Source of the DNA: Aquabacter sp965279295
GTDB taxonomy: Bacteria; Pseudomonadota; Alphaproteobacteria; Rhizobiales; Xanthobacteraceae
Length of the DNA: 64,000 nt
Strand: one strand, 5' to 3'
NCBI GenBank assembly: GCA_965279295.1
Contig: CBDIHQ010000017.1
Shown: piece after piece, positions 17,904 to 27,259 of the stretch
Numbering within the stretch: position 1 is the stretch's first letter
Layout: the number at the start of each line of letters is the position of its first letter
Position numbers and translations under genes: made by a program
Notes under the pieces: generated by a model
Seen by the model: only the letters and a program-made list of their open reading frames with translations
What the model was told of the DNA's origin: nothing
Database searches by the model: none

Positions 17904-18675
17904 GGTGGGCCCCCTGTAGCTCGGTGGGATCTGCAAACAGCATTTCGTGGATTTCGGCCTCAAGGCGTCCGGCCGCCTTGTCATCGAGACGCGAGCGGTC
18001 GATCTGCCCGATCTCCGCCTTCACTCGGCCCGGATGCGGCGACATCAGCAGGATGCGGTTGCCGATGCGGATCGCCTCGGCGATGGAATGGGTGACGAAC
18101 AGCACCGTGAAGTTGATCTCCTCCCACAGGGAGAGCAGTTCGTCCTGCATGCGGCGGCGGGTGAGGGCGTCGAGCGCGGCGAAGGGCTCGTCCATCAGTA
18201 GGATGTCCGGCTGCATGGCCATGCCGCGCGCGATGGCGACCCGCTGCTTCATGCCACCCGAGAGCATGTAGGGATAATTGTCGGCGAACTTGGTGAGCCG
18301 CACCTTCTCGATATAGGAGCGGGCTCGCTCCTCGGCTTCCTTCTTGCTCAGGCCGCGTGCCACCGTGAGGGGAAACATCACATTCTGAAGTACGGTTTTC
18401 CAGGGTAGCAACTGGTCGAATTCCTGGAACACCATCATGCGGTCGTAGCCGGGGGCGGTAACCTTCTTGTCGCGAATGCGGATGTCGCCCTCGACCGGGG
18501 CGATGTATCCGCCCACCGCCTTCAGCAGCGTGGATTTCCCGCAGCCCGATGGGCCGAGAAGGATATAGCGGTCGCCCTCATTCACCTGGAAGCTCACGCG
18601 CTGCGTGGCGGTGATAAGCGACTGGGGCGTCTTGTAGCGGAGGGTCACGCCGTTGACCTGGAGCAGGGCCGACAT
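17896..18675 (-). CDS. NitT/TauT-type ABC importer ATPase
   Basis: A 259-residue ATPase with Walker A GPSGCGKST, Q-loop MVFQEFDQLLPWKT, signature LSGGMKQR, Walker B ILLMDEPFAALD and the switch His in LFVTHSIAEA. The family (SsuB/TauB) serves sulfonate, taurine, nitrate and aromatic acid importers. ATG 18675 follows the GST stop by only two bases (TGACCATG); a TTG at 18681 is a less likely start. Confidence 0.92.
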   Translation of the reverse strand: MSALLQVNGVTLRYKTPQSLITATQRVSFQVNEGDRYILLGPSGCGKSTLLKAVGGYIAPVEGDIRIRDKKVTAPGYDRMMVFQEFDQLLPWKTVLQNVMFPLTVARGLSKKEAEERARSYIEKVRLTKFADNYPYMLSGGMKQRVAIARGMAMQPDILLMDEPFAALDALTRRRMQDELLSLWEEINFTVLFVTHSIAEAIRIGNRILLMSPHPGRVKAEIGQIDRSRLDDKAAGRLEAEIHEMLFADPTELQGAHHG

Positions 18676-18677
18676 GG

Positions 18678-19301
18678 TCAAACTGCCTTTTCTTCAACGG
18701 GGAAACGGGTTGCCTGCATTGACGGGCGCTGTTCGAAGACGGCGTGCCAGCGGGTGAGCGCGGGGTGGCGGTCGCGCCAGTTCATCTCGGGCAGCCGGCG
18801 GTCGAGATAGGAGAGGGCACAGCTCAAAGTGATGGTCGCGAGATCGACGACATCATCGTCGTGCGGCATCGCCTCGAACTTGGTCAGCGAGCGTTCGATC
18901 TTGCCCTTCTGGCGCACCAGCCATTGCGGCCAGAACACATCCTTGGGCCGGCGATGGCGTTCCACCGTATGGGACACCCCGGCGGTGATCATACCGTCGG
19001 CGAGCGCATGACGCCCCATCACCAGCCATTTTTCGTCAGAGGCGGCGGGGATCAGCCGCGCGCCTCGGCTCAGGCTGTCGAGATATTCGCAGATCAGCGT
19101 CGAGCCCGGCAATGGGACGGGGCCGCCGAGCAAAACCGGAATCTGGCCTAGCGGTGCATCGGACTGCACATCCGGATCGGGGTTGGACGACCAGACGTCG
19201 ATCTCCACGAAGCGGATCTGATCGGCGAGGCCGGTTTCGTAGGCCGCCACACGCGCCTTTCGGGCGAATGGCGAGAGCGGCCCATACAGAAGGCGGAGCA
19301 T
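18678..19301 (-). CDS. Glutathione S-transferase family protein
   Basis: A 207-residue GST. The N-terminal thioredoxin-like domain (1-80) begins LRLLYGPLSPFARKARVAAYETG with the catalytic Ser/Tyr region, and includes GQIPVLLGGPVPLPGSTLICEYLD with the Ser that binds the glutamyl group. The helical C-terminal domain follows. It lies within the ABC importer operon, between binding protein and ATPase genes, so it may act on the imported compound or be an isomerase (inference). A second member of the same type is at 49909-50520. Confidence 0.88.
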   Translation of the reverse strand: MLRLLYGPLSPFARKARVAAYETGLADQIRFVEIDVWSSNPDPDVQSDAPLGQIPVLLGGPVPLPGSTLICEYLDSLSRGARLIPAASDEKWLVMGRHALADGMITAGVSHTVERHRRPKDVFWPQWLVRQKGKIERSLTKFEAMPHDDDVVDLATITLSCALSYLDRRLPEMNWRDRHPALTRWHAVFEQRPSMQATRFPVEEKAV

Positions 19302-19377
19302 TAGGAGACCCTAGGCTGAGGAACAGGGAACCCGACTTCCGGCACGGCGACCCACGGCCGCCGTACCGGGCGCGAGA

Positions 19378-20394
19378 TCAGCTTCCGCCGAGCTTCTGGG
19401 CGTCCGGGAAGAACATCTCCTGCCAGGAGGTCGGGGCCACCTTGGTGATCCCCTGCTTCGCCATGAACTTGGCGAAGGTCGCGACATTGCGCGGCGTCAG
19501 GTCGAAGAAGGCATCCTTCTCCTTGATGATCGCGACGGCTTCATCGACGGTGATCGTGTCCTTTGAGAAGTCGAGATAGATCTTCGCCGCCGCCTCGGGA
19601 TTCTTGGTGATGAACGCCTGGGCTTCCTGCAAAGCGTCGACGAACGCCTGGGAGGTCTTCGGGTTGGCCTGTGCGAATTTTTCCGTGGCGTAGGCGATCA
19701 TGTAGGTCGCCGGCCCGCCCAGGATTTCCTCGGCGGTGAGAATGCGCCGGATGTGCGGGTGCTTCAGTTCGATTTCCTGGAACGGCGGCGCGGTGAAGTG
19801 ATTGTTGATTTCGCCAGCGCTGGAGATCATCGCCGCAGCGGCATCGCCATGGGGGAGCTGCACCACAAGCTTATCCAGGCGGGTGCTGTTTTCAGGACCC
19901 CAGGTCTTCTCGGCCGCCATCGAGAGCAGGATGGCGTGCACCGAAACCTTCAAGGTGGTGACCGCGACCTTGTCGCTGGCATCCAGGTCCTTGATCGACT
20001 TCACCTTGGGATCGCGCGTGTTCAAATAGAGCGGGAGCGCGGAGACCGCGCCGAAGCCGCGCACGGCGACCGGCGTGCCCTTGGCGTTCGCCCAGAGCGT
20101 GATGAACACGGTGGCGCCGGCGCTGCCGATATCGAGGCTGCCGGAGAGAATTCCCTCATTGATGGGATTTCCGCCGGGGAACTGCCGCCATGTGACCTTC
20201 GGCTCGGGCAGGCCCTGCTTGACCGCCTGCGCCTCCAGCAGCTTCTGGCGCTGCATGATGATCATGGGCATAGCGCCGATGCCGAACTGCGTCGCCATGC
20301 GGACCTCGGAGACCTCCGCACGGGAGGTGCCGACGAGCGCGGGAGACAGAAGCAGCGCCGCCGCGGTCGCGAATGCCAATACGTTCGATTTCAT
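19378..20394 (-). CDS. NitT/TauT-type ABC importer solute-binding protein
   Basis: A 338-residue periplasmic protein with a signal peptide (about 1-26, cleavage after TSRA) and the NMT1/SsuA fold: ATQFGIGAMPMIIMQRQKL, LSGSLDIGSAGATVF, HGDAAAAMISSAGEINNHF. It is the first gene of the minus-strand importer operon. Compared with sulfonate-binding proteins the pocket strands are similar but no ligand can be inferred. A GGGGAGG ribosome site lies before the ATG. Confidence 0.9.
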   Translation of the reverse strand: MKSNVLAFATAAALLLSPALVGTSRAEVSEVRMATQFGIGAMPMIIMQRQKLLEAQAVKQGLPEPKVTWRQFPGGNPINEGILSGSLDIGSAGATVFITLWANAKGTPVAVRGFGAVSALPLYLNTRDPKVKSIKDLDASDKVAVTTLKVSVHAILLSMAAEKTWGPENSTRLDKLVVQLPHGDAAAAMISSAGEINNHFTAPPFQEIELKHPHIRRILTAEEILGGPATYMIAYATEKFAQANPKTSQAFVDALQEAQAFITKNPEAAAKIYLDFSKDTITVDEAVAIIKEKDAFFDLTPRNVATFAKFMAKQGITKVAPTSWQEMFFPDAQKLGGS

Positions 20395-20515
20395 GATGAC
20401 CTCCCCTGATGGTTATTTTTGAAGAGGCTTTTGCCTCGTTGTTTTCGGTTTTAGCTTTGGTCTTCAGTCTTCGAGCGCGTTGGCGTCGCGCGTCGAAGTC
20501 TTTTGTTCCTGAGTG

Positions 20516-20544
20516 TCCGATCCGCCTTGAACGGGCGGATCGGA
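20516..20544 (-). terminator. Hairpin after PrpD-family gene
   Basis: A perfect 11-bp stem TCCGATCCGCC/GGCGGATCGGA with a 7-base loop, 7 bases beyond the minus-strand stop codon at 20551. It lacks a T-run. The rest of the 20395-20550 gap is T-rich on the plus strand and should hold the promoter of the importer operon. Confidence 0.6.
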
Positions 20545-20550
20545 TGAGGC

Positions 20551-21921
20551 TCAGGCCGCTGCGGAACAGAGTTCTTGGCGCATGGCGGCCATCAGGTCGC
20601 GGGACGAGCGCACGTCTTCCAAGCCGGCCACGAGTTCGATGATGCGGTCGGCGGCGGCGGCCGAAATCCGGCCCTGCGCATAGGTCCGAAGCTTGCCTTC
20701 GATCTGGGCGCGGGAGAGCGGGTTTTCCGGCGAGCCACGGGGGTGGTCGCAGCGGTTGGTGAGGGTGGTTCCGTCCTTCAGCTCGAACTCCACCACCGCC
20801 TGGACGCCGGAGAGGCTGTCGTCGGGGCGCACGTCGATCAGGTCGGCGGCGGCACTGCGCAGGATCGGGTCGTCGTAACGGCCGGGGGAGAACTGCTCCA
20901 GGGTGAGTTCATGGTCCTGGAGGATCACGGCGGCCGTGTAATGCGCCGAGATCAGCGCGTCGAACTTCGCCTTGTAGCGCGAGAGCTTCCCATGGAGGTT
21001 GAACACCACGGTCGGCAGGCTGATGCGCGCGCTCTTGATGTCCGCGAGCTTGAAGGGACGCTGTTCGAGCACGTCGAACAAAGCGGTGTTCATGCCCTGG
21101 ATGGAGGATGCGGAGGGCCAGAGGCGCAGCGCGATCTGCTCCATTTCCCAACGCTGGCCGAGATCGGCCGTGACCTGCTCGGGGTGTCCGCCGTTGGAAT
21201 AGCTGGTGAAGAAGCCGCCGTCCTTGGCGGTGAGGAATTCGCGGGTGGCGAGGAAGCCCTGTTCGGCGAGCAGCGCCCCCATCAGGCCGGACAGCGCGCT
21301 GCGGCACTGGTGGAACTTCACCGTGGGCGTGCCCCAAGCGGCGAACGTGCCACCGGCCTGGCTGCCGGCGAGGCCGAACGCGCGCGCCATGGCTTCCGGC
21401 GCCAGCCCGACGAGCCGGCCGACTGCTGCTGCGCCGCCGAACGGACCGAACACGCCGGGACCATGGAAGCCGCGCGCCCGCACGGCGGGATAGTCGGAGG
21501 CGACGCCGATGCGGGTCGTGACTTCAAGGCCGGCCACCATGGCGGTGAGCAGGTCGCGGCCCGATGCATCATCCCGCTCCGCGATCAGCAGCGCGGGGGG
21601 AATGACGGAAGGCGTGACGTGGGTGAGGGTCGAGCGATGGATGTCGCACATGGTGACGGCGGTGATGAGATAGCCGTTCAGCAGCGTGGCGCCGGTGAGC
21701 GAGAGCTTCCCCCCGCCGATCACCGAGCTTTCCGAGGATGTGGCCAAGGCGGCGGCGAAGCGGGACACCTGATCGGTCTCCTCGCCGGCATGTCCAGCAA
21801 GGGCGCAGGCGATGGTGTCCAGCAGCACGTCCTTGCAGTGCTCGCGCGTGTGCTCGGGGATATCCTCGTAGCGCAGCGTGGCGGCGAACTTGGCAAGATC
21901 CTCTGTGGTCGTCTGGGTCAT
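20551..21921 (-). CDS. MmgE/PrpD family protein
   Basis: A 456-residue protein of the MmgE/PrpD family, which includes 2-methylcitrate dehydratase, cis-aconitate decarboxylase and iminodisuccinate epimerase. The N-terminal all-helical domain contains ATLLNGYLITAVTMCDIHRST with an Asp/His pair where aconitate-type acids are handled; the smaller alpha/beta domain begins near residue 270. ATG 21921 is chosen from homology (LAKFAATLRYEDIPEH). It follows a ThDP enzyme on the same strand, likely co-transcribed. It is one of three family members in the window; the reaction is unknown. Confidence 0.88.
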   Translation of the reverse strand: MTQTTTEDLAKFAATLRYEDIPEHTREHCKDVLLDTIACALAGHAGEETDQVSRFAAALATSSESSVIGGGKLSLTGATLLNGYLITAVTMCDIHRSTLTHVTPSVIPPALLIAERDDASGRDLLTAMVAGLEVTTRIGVASDYPAVRARGFHGPGVFGPFGGAAAVGRLVGLAPEAMARAFGLAGSQAGGTFAAWGTPTVKFHQCRSALSGLMGALLAEQGFLATREFLTAKDGGFFTSYSNGGHPEQVTADLGQRWEMEQIALRLWPSASSIQGMNTALFDVLEQRPFKLADIKSARISLPTVVFNLHGKLSRYKAKFDALISAHYTAAVILQDHELTLEQFSPGRYDDPILRSAAADLIDVRPDDSLSGVQAVVEFELKDGTTLTNRCDHPRGSPENPLSRAQIEGKLRTYAQGRISAAAADRIIELVAGLEDVRSSRDLMAAMRQELCSAAA

Positions 21922-22018
21922 TGTTTCCTCCACACGTCTTTTGTTCAGCATCGGAGCGTGCAGACGGCGAGGTATGCCTCGCTCGTCTCTCGCCGTCCGT
22001 TCACGCACTTAAGCCCAG

Positions 22019-22046
22019 CGACCCGGACGGCGCGGCGTCCGGGTCG
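22019..22046 (-). terminator. Hairpin after ThDP enzyme gene
   Basis: CGACCCGGACG pairs with CGTCCGGGTCG (11 bp, 6-base loop), directly after the minus-strand stop codon at 22055. No T-run. A second inverted repeat (ACGGCGAG / CTCGCCGT, 21964-21999) lies between it and the next gene. Confidence 0.55.
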
Positions 22047-22054
22047 AGCGGCGG

Positions 22055-23857
22055 TCAGGTCATTTCAAAGCGGCCGCCATACATGGGCTTGCTGCGGCCG
22101 AGGCCCGGCAGTTCCCACACGCCGGCGCCGCCGGGGTTGATGTCGGCGCTGATTTTTGCGTCGATGAGATAGGGTCGGTTGGCGGCGATCGCGGCGCGGA
22201 TGGCCGGGCCGAGATCCTCCGCACGGTCGATGGTGACGCCCATCACCCCGGCGGAGCGTGCCATGGCGGCGAAGTCGGGATTATAGGGTTCGCCATTGTC
22301 GGGATGCCGGAAGTCGGTCGCGAGTTCGCGGCCGCCGAGATAGCCCCGCTGCAGGCCCCGGATGGAGGCGTAGGCGTAGTTGTTCCACACCACCCAGACC
22401 ACAGGGATGTTGTATTCGACCGCCGTGCCCAGGACGCTGGCGTGCATGAAGAACGCGCCGTCGCCGCAGACCGAGACGCACGGCCGATGCGGGGCCGCGA
22501 GCTTGGCGCCCAGCACGCCGGCGACGCCAAAGCCCATGGGGCCGAAGCCCATGGAGCCGATGAGCGAGTCCGGCCGCTTCGGCTTGCAATATTGCAGCAG
22601 CCAATTGTGGTGGATGCCGATGTCGCTGACCAGGATGGCATCCTCCGGCAGCGCGAGATCGATCTCGCGCGCCGCCCGCTGGGGCGAGATGGGCGAGGAG
22701 GCATCAAGGAAGCCGGGAGCGACGAAGGCGTTCCATTCCTGGCGGTAGCCCTCGATCTGGTCGAGCCACGCGCGCCGCGCCGGCAGGCGCTTGTCGATGT
22801 CCTTGCGGTGCTGAAGCTCGGCAAGAAGCTGGCGCATGAAGGTGCGCACGTCGGCCATCAGCCCCAGCGCCACGGGATAGTTCCGGCCGATTTCGTCCGG
22901 GTCGATATCTACATGGATCAGCTTGGTGGGCGGGATGTTGAAGGAATAACCCGGAATCCAGGAACTTGATGTGCGGTCGTCGAAGCGCATGCCGAGCGCC
23001 AGCAGCACGTCTGCCTGCCGGGTGGCGTGGTTGGCCTGGTAGTGGCCGTTGCGCGCGACGAGGCCGAGCGCGAGGGGATGGTCGCTATCCAACGCGCCGA
23101 GGCCGCTGGCGGAGAAAGCCACCGGGATCTGAAGCAGTTCGGCCAGCGCCAGGAGGTCGTCGGCGGCCCCGCCGTAACGCACGCCCTGGCCGACGATGAT
23201 CACCGGCCGCTCGGCGGAGAGCAGCATGTCCACCGCCTTGAGCACACCTTCGGGATCGGCGCCGCAGCGGGAAGAGATGTTGTCGTTCCAGTCGGAGGGC
23301 TTCGGCGTGGTCTCGCCGGTGTCTTCCTTGAAGATGTCGAAGGGTACGTCCAGCACCACGGGGCCGGGACGGCCGGTCATCATGGTCTTCCATGCCTGCC
23401 GGGTGGCGAGCGGCACCATGTCTCCACGGGTGGGCTGGAACACGCGCTTGCAATAGGCGCGGACGGTGGAGGGAAAATCGGCCTGATACTGCCGATAGGT
23501 CTCCTGGAAAGCGCCGCGATTGAACTGGCTGGTGGGCACGTTCCCGGTGATCGCGAGGAACGGCACGGAATCGAAATAGGCGTTCGCGAGGCAGATCGGC
23601 ATGTTGGCCGAGCCGGGGCCGCAGGACGTGAAGGTGGCCGTGGCCTTGCCCGCGACGCGATAATAGACGTCCGCCATAAAGCCGGCGACGGACTCATGAT
23701 GGGTCGAGATGGTCTTGATGACATCCTGGCGGTCGTACAGGGCGTCCATGAAGCCAATGATGCCATGGCCGCATATGCCGAAAATGTACGGGACTTTTTC
23801 CTGAACCAGATAGTCGACGATGATTTCGCCGCCATTCATCGTGGCTTCGGCTGCCAT
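22055..23857 (-). CDS. Thiamine diphosphate-dependent enzyme, acetolactate synthase-like
   Basis: A 600-residue ThDP enzyme with all three domains: N-terminal PYR domain with the catalytic Glu in THHESVAGFMADVYYR, the central domain, and the C-terminal PP domain with the GDG...NN motif (VCGDGAFFMHAS ... VVWNNYAYAS). It resembles the uncharacterised acetolactate-synthase-like group rather than IlvB. The ATG at 23857 has GGGGAG nine bases upstream; an ATG at 23890 adds nothing conserved. Substrate is presumably a 2-oxo acid. It is followed by the PrpD-family gene. Confidence 0.85.
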   Translation of the reverse strand: MAAEATMNGGEIIVDYLVQEKVPYIFGICGHGIIGFMDALYDRQDVIKTISTHHESVAGFMADVYYRVAGKATATFTSCGPGSANMPICLANAYFDSVPFLAITGNVPTSQFNRGAFQETYRQYQADFPSTVRAYCKRVFQPTRGDMVPLATRQAWKTMMTGRPGPVVLDVPFDIFKEDTGETTPKPSDWNDNISSRCGADPEGVLKAVDMLLSAERPVIIVGQGVRYGGAADDLLALAELLQIPVAFSASGLGALDSDHPLALGLVARNGHYQANHATRQADVLLALGMRFDDRTSSSWIPGYSFNIPPTKLIHVDIDPDEIGRNYPVALGLMADVRTFMRQLLAELQHRKDIDKRLPARRAWLDQIEGYRQEWNAFVAPGFLDASSPISPQRAAREIDLALPEDAILVSDIGIHHNWLLQYCKPKRPDSLIGSMGFGPMGFGVAGVLGAKLAAPHRPCVSVCGDGAFFMHASVLGTAVEYNIPVVWVVWNNYAYASIRGLQRGYLGGRELATDFRHPDNGEPYNPDFAAMARSAGVMGVTIDRAEDLGPAIRAAIAANRPYLIDAKISADINPGGAGVWELPGLGRSKPMYGGRFEMT

Positions 23858-24449
23858 TGGCGTAGCACTCCCCAACTCAAAACCGGCCATGCTTCACGCC
23901 GGCCTTTCTCACATTGTTAAATGAGGTTTCATGAAAAGCAAGAGACATAGAAACGGAGCCGGATTTCACCCGCTTTCAAAAAATATTTTCCGTGTATGTG
24001 GTATAAAATCGTTTTTAAGCCCAAATTATTTTGCATTGCAAAAAGCATTCTGCATTTACCGGATGGTGGGTCCGTTGGGCGTGAAAATGATATCCAGCGG
24101 GTACAAGTCTATGTCGCAGGTCAGTCCCGACAAGCGTTTTCCGCTGCGTGAGTGCAAAGGGACATTTTCCCGTATGGTGGATTGACATCTCTTATTCTGG
24201 CAAATAGCGTCCCGGTCGTTTCGGGTACGGTGCCGCAGAGCGCCATCGGAATGGTCGAGAGTTAAGCGGCACACTGCCGTTGATGCAACCGAACATTATA
24301 ATCAATAAAGAAGCCTACATCGCTCGCCGGTCAGGGTGCCCGGGTTCGTGACGAACGGACCCGCCCGAGCCCCCGCCAGAACAATCTGGTCTGGTGATGC
24401 CGGCCATGGTGTCGCCGGCATCTCTGATGCTGCAGGGAGGGGCTTCCAG
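23858..24449. promoter_or_regulatory. AT-rich divergent region without genes
   Basis: 592 bases between divergent starts. Bases 23920-24310 are clearly AT-richer than the rest of the window (runs such as TCAAAAAATATTTTCC and AACATTATAATCAATAAAG), a composition break suggesting a junction of acquired DNA. TTGACA at 24182-24187 is a possible -35 box but no good -10 is 17 bases away. An 84-codon open frame at 23931-24185 lacks a ribosome site and is not called. Confidence 0.4.
24396..24422 (+). promoter_or_regulatory. Hairpin or operator before Mo-hydroxylase genes
   Basis: GATGCCGGC (24396-24404) and GCCGGCATC (24414-24422) form a perfect 9-bp inverted repeat 28 bases before the start codon. 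It could be a leader hairpin or an operator. Confidence 0.35.
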
Positions 24450-24932
24450 ATGACAGACCACATAGAATTGGTCGTGAACGGCGCGCCCGTCGTGCTCGAC
24501 ATCGACGGCACCAAGCCGTTGCTGCAGGTGCTGCGGGAGGATCTCGACCTGCGCGGCAGTCGTTTCGGGTGCGGCATGGAACTGTGCGGCGCCTGCATGG
24601 TCCTTATCGACGGTGAGCCGGAATGTTCCTGCTCGCGCGAGATCGGCACGGTTGCCGGGCGCCGCATCACCACCGTCGAGGGCCTGTCGCGCAATGGCGC
24701 GCTGCATCCGGTGCAGACGGCGTTTATCGAGGAGCAGGCCGGCCAGTGCGGCTACTGCCTTTCGGGCCTGCTGATCTCTTCGGTGGCTTTGCTTGAGCGG
24801 AACAGGCATCCCAGCCGCGCCGAAGTGCTCGCGGCGCTGGATGCCCATTTGTGCCGTTGCGGGGTGCATAACCGCGTGGTGCGCGCCGTCATGAAGGCAG
24901 GTGAGATGATGTCCGAGGCGGCTGCCAAATGA
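24450..24932 (+). CDS. 2Fe-2S subunit of a xanthine-dehydrogenase-family Mo-hydroxylase
   Basis: A 160-residue iron-sulfur subunit. The plant-type cluster ligands are in FGCGMELCGACMVLIDGEPEC and the second cluster ligands in GQCGYCLSG and HLCRCGVHNR. It resembles nicotinate dehydrogenase and isoquinoline oxidoreductase small subunits. ATG 24450 follows GGGAGGGG; an in-frame start at 24336 is ignored. Its stop overlaps the large-subunit start by four bases (ATGA). Confidence 0.92.
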   Translation: MTDHIELVVNGAPVVLDIDGTKPLLQVLREDLDLRGSRFGCGMELCGACMVLIDGEPECSCSREIGTVAGRRITTVEGLSRNGALHPVQTAFIEEQAGQCGYCLSGLLISSVALLERNRHPSRAEVLAALDAHLCRCGVHNRVVRAVMKAGEMMSEAAAK

Positions 24933-27052
24933 TCTCCAACGGGCTTCCCCTCAGCCTAACCGTCAATCCCCGTCTCTCGCAATGGATTGCCTTCGAGCAG
25001 CCGGGTAAGGTGCGCGTCGCCACCGGCAAGGTGGAGATCGGTCAGGGCATCTCCACCGCCATCCTCCAGATTGCCGCTGAGGAACTCGATATCGAGCCGG
25101 AGCAGGTGCAGCTCATTTCCGGTGAGACCGCCATCAGTCCGGACGAGGGGTTCACTTCAGGTAGCTATTCGGTGAGCGTCGGCGGGGCGTCCATACGCCT
25201 CGTATGCGCGGAGGTTCGGGCGATATTCATCTCCCGTCTCGCGCAGCAGCGAGGCTGGACGGAAGCCGATATCTCCGTCGCAAGCGGTCGTTTTCTTCAT
25301 GAGGGCAAGGATTGCGGCCAGGATTATTGGTCCATGGCCTCCCAAATCTCCCTGGATCGGGATGCCTCCGGTACGGTGGCAGTCAAGCGTCCGTCCGAAT
25401 ACCGCATTGTGGGGCGCAGTTTTCCACGCGTTGATCTTCCCGCCAAGGTCACTGGTGCGGCCTTCATCCACGATATGGCCCCCGCCGACTGCCTACACGG
25501 CCGGGTGCTGCGCCAGCCCTGGTGGGATGCCGAATTCGTCACGATGGACGAGGAGAAAATCCGCAAGGCCGCGAAAGCGCCCGTCGATATCCTGCGCATC
25601 GGCAATTTCGTCGCCTTTATCGCCGACACCGAGATCGCGGTCATGCGCGCTGCTGAAGCTGCGCGGCAGACCGCTCAATGGACGAAGGGACAGCTGGTTT
25701 CCCACGATGTGGGCGCACCCGACTGGCTCAAGCGCCAGGCGTCGACGCTGAATGTGGTCGAGACCCTGGGGGGCGGCGAGATCCTTAAAGGTGAGGTGGT
25801 CACGGCGACCTATTGGCGCCCGTTCCTCACCTATGGGTCGATCGGCCCCTCGTGCGGGCTCGCCGAACTCCGCGATGGCAGACTGACCGTCTGGACTCAT
25901 TCGCAGGGCCCTGGCGTGCAGCGGGAATGGATAGCCAAGGCGCTGCGGATGGACCCCGCGCATGTGAGCGTCAACCATCGCCATGGGGCCGGCACCTATG
26001 GGCACAACAGCGGCGATGATGCCGCCTTTGATGCGGCGCTGATCGCCACGCATCGGCCGGGCCGCCCGGTGCGTGTGATGTGGACCCGCGAGGATGAGTT
26101 CACGTCGGCGCCCGTCAGCCCGTCCATGCTGATTCAGTTGACGGCGGTGGTCGGCCCCGATGGGCGCCCGAGCGACTGGCAGACCGAAATCTGGAGCCCT
26201 CCCCACGCCCAGCGTCCCGGTATGAACGAGAATTGCAGCTTCCTCGCCTATGAGGCGTTGCCGGATTCCGCGCCGCGAAATCCCATCGAGGATGTCCCGG
26301 AATCGCGCGGCGGCGGCGCCACGCGCAATTCCCGTCCGTTCTATGATCTGGCGCGGCATCGCCTGGTCCATCACATGCTGCCGGAGGTGCCGTTGCGCAC
26401 CTCGTCGCTGCGTGGGCTTGGCGCCTGGGGGAATGTGTTCGCGCTGGAATGTTTCATCGACGAACTGGCTGAGAGGGCAGGGGCCGATCCTGTTGCCTAC
26501 CGGCTGTCGCTTCTCTCCGATCCGCGTGCCCGGCGCGTCGTCGAGATGGTGGCCGAGATGAGCGGGTGGCCGGGGAAATCGGTGGATGACGGCTCCGCCT
26601 ACGGCATCGCCTTCGCCCGCTACAAGAACATTGCGACCTATTGCGCTGTGGCGGTTGAGATCGAGGTGGAGGAGGAGGTTCGGCTGAAGCGCATCTGGTG
26701 CGCGGCCGACGCCGGCCTCGTTATCAATCCGGACGGCGCGCGCAACCAGCTTGAAGGTGGCATCATTCAGGGCGCGAGCTTCGTTATGAAGGAGAGCGTC
26801 AGCTTCGAAGACGGCAGGGTCGTGACAGATCACTGGGAGAAATATCCCATCCTGCGCTTCTCGGAGATTCCGGAAATCGACATCGAAATCGTCCATGCGC
26901 CCAATGAGCCCACGCTTGGGATGGGCGAATGCTCCGTCGGCCCGGCGGGCGCCGCCATCGGCAATGCGGTTGCCCGAGCGCTGGGAACACGGGTGCGCTC
27001 GCTGCCGCTGACCCGCGACAAGATTATGGAGGCACTGCTCGGCGAGAGCTGA
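24929..27052 (+). CDS. Molybdopterin subunit of a nicotinate-dehydrogenase-like Mo-hydroxylase
   Basis: A 707-residue molybdenum subunit. Key parts: the N-terminal KVEIGQGISTAILQIAAEELDI, the hinge VKVTGAAF-like segment, HGAGTYGHNSGDDAAFDA, and the C-terminal MGECSVGPAGAAIGNAVARALG in which the active-site Glu is expected. No twin-arginine signal is present. NicB-type enzymes usually carry, or are encoded next to, a multihaem cytochrome c acceptor; none is fused here and no CxxCH gene follows. It likely hydroxylates an N-heterocycle or oxidises an aldehyde. Confidence 0.85.
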   Translation: MISNGLPLSLTVNPRLSQWIAFEQPGKVRVATGKVEIGQGISTAILQIAAEELDIEPEQVQLISGETAISPDEGFTSGSYSVSVGGASIRLVCAEVRAIFISRLAQQRGWTEADISVASGRFLHEGKDCGQDYWSMASQISLDRDASGTVAVKRPSEYRIVGRSFPRVDLPAKVTGAAFIHDMAPADCLHGRVLRQPWWDAEFVTMDEEKIRKAAKAPVDILRIGNFVAFIADTEIAVMRAAEAARQTAQWTKGQLVSHDVGAPDWLKRQASTLNVVETLGGGEILKGEVVTATYWRPFLTYGSIGPSCGLAELRDGRLTVWTHSQGPGVQREWIAKALRMDPAHVSVNHRHGAGTYGHNSGDDAAFDAALIATHRPGRPVRVMWTREDEFTSAPVSPSMLIQLTAVVGPDGRPSDWQTEIWSPPHAQRPGMNENCSFLAYEALPDSAPRNPIEDVPESRGGGATRNSRPFYDLARHRLVHHMLPEVPLRTSSLRGLGAWGNVFALECFIDELAERAGADPVAYRLSLLSDPRARRVVEMVAEMSGWPGKSVDDGSAYGIAFARYKNIATYCAVAVEIEVEEEVRLKRIWCAADAGLVINPDGARNQLEGGIIQGASFVMKESVSFEDGRVVTDHWEKYPILRFSEIPEIDIEIVHAPNEPTLGMGECSVGPAGAAIGNAVARALGTRVRSLPLTRDKIMEALLGES

Positions 27053-27259
27053 GGAGCCGCATCTCGCGCGCAGTGAACACCTGGATGCGCAATTGCGTGA
27101 TGCCATCGGGCTTTACCCGATGTGTAGCTGTTTGATGGGGGGCGTGTATCGCCAAGGCATGGCGGAGATGGAAACGGAGCGGACGCGGAGACGTCGGGCG
27201 ATCGGCCGGGAGGCGCGATGGTGGTGCGTCAGGTGTCCGCGGTTACGCGCGCGGTGGCA

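Noticed and set aside
23931..24185. An 84-codon open frame in the AT-rich gap
   Set aside because: No ribosome site, no recognisable protein features and irregular codon use; it looks like non-coding DNA.
24182..24210. TTGACA as a sigma-70 promoter for the Mo-hydroxylase genes
   Set aside because: No acceptable -10 hexamer at 16-18 bases and about 240 bases from the start codon.
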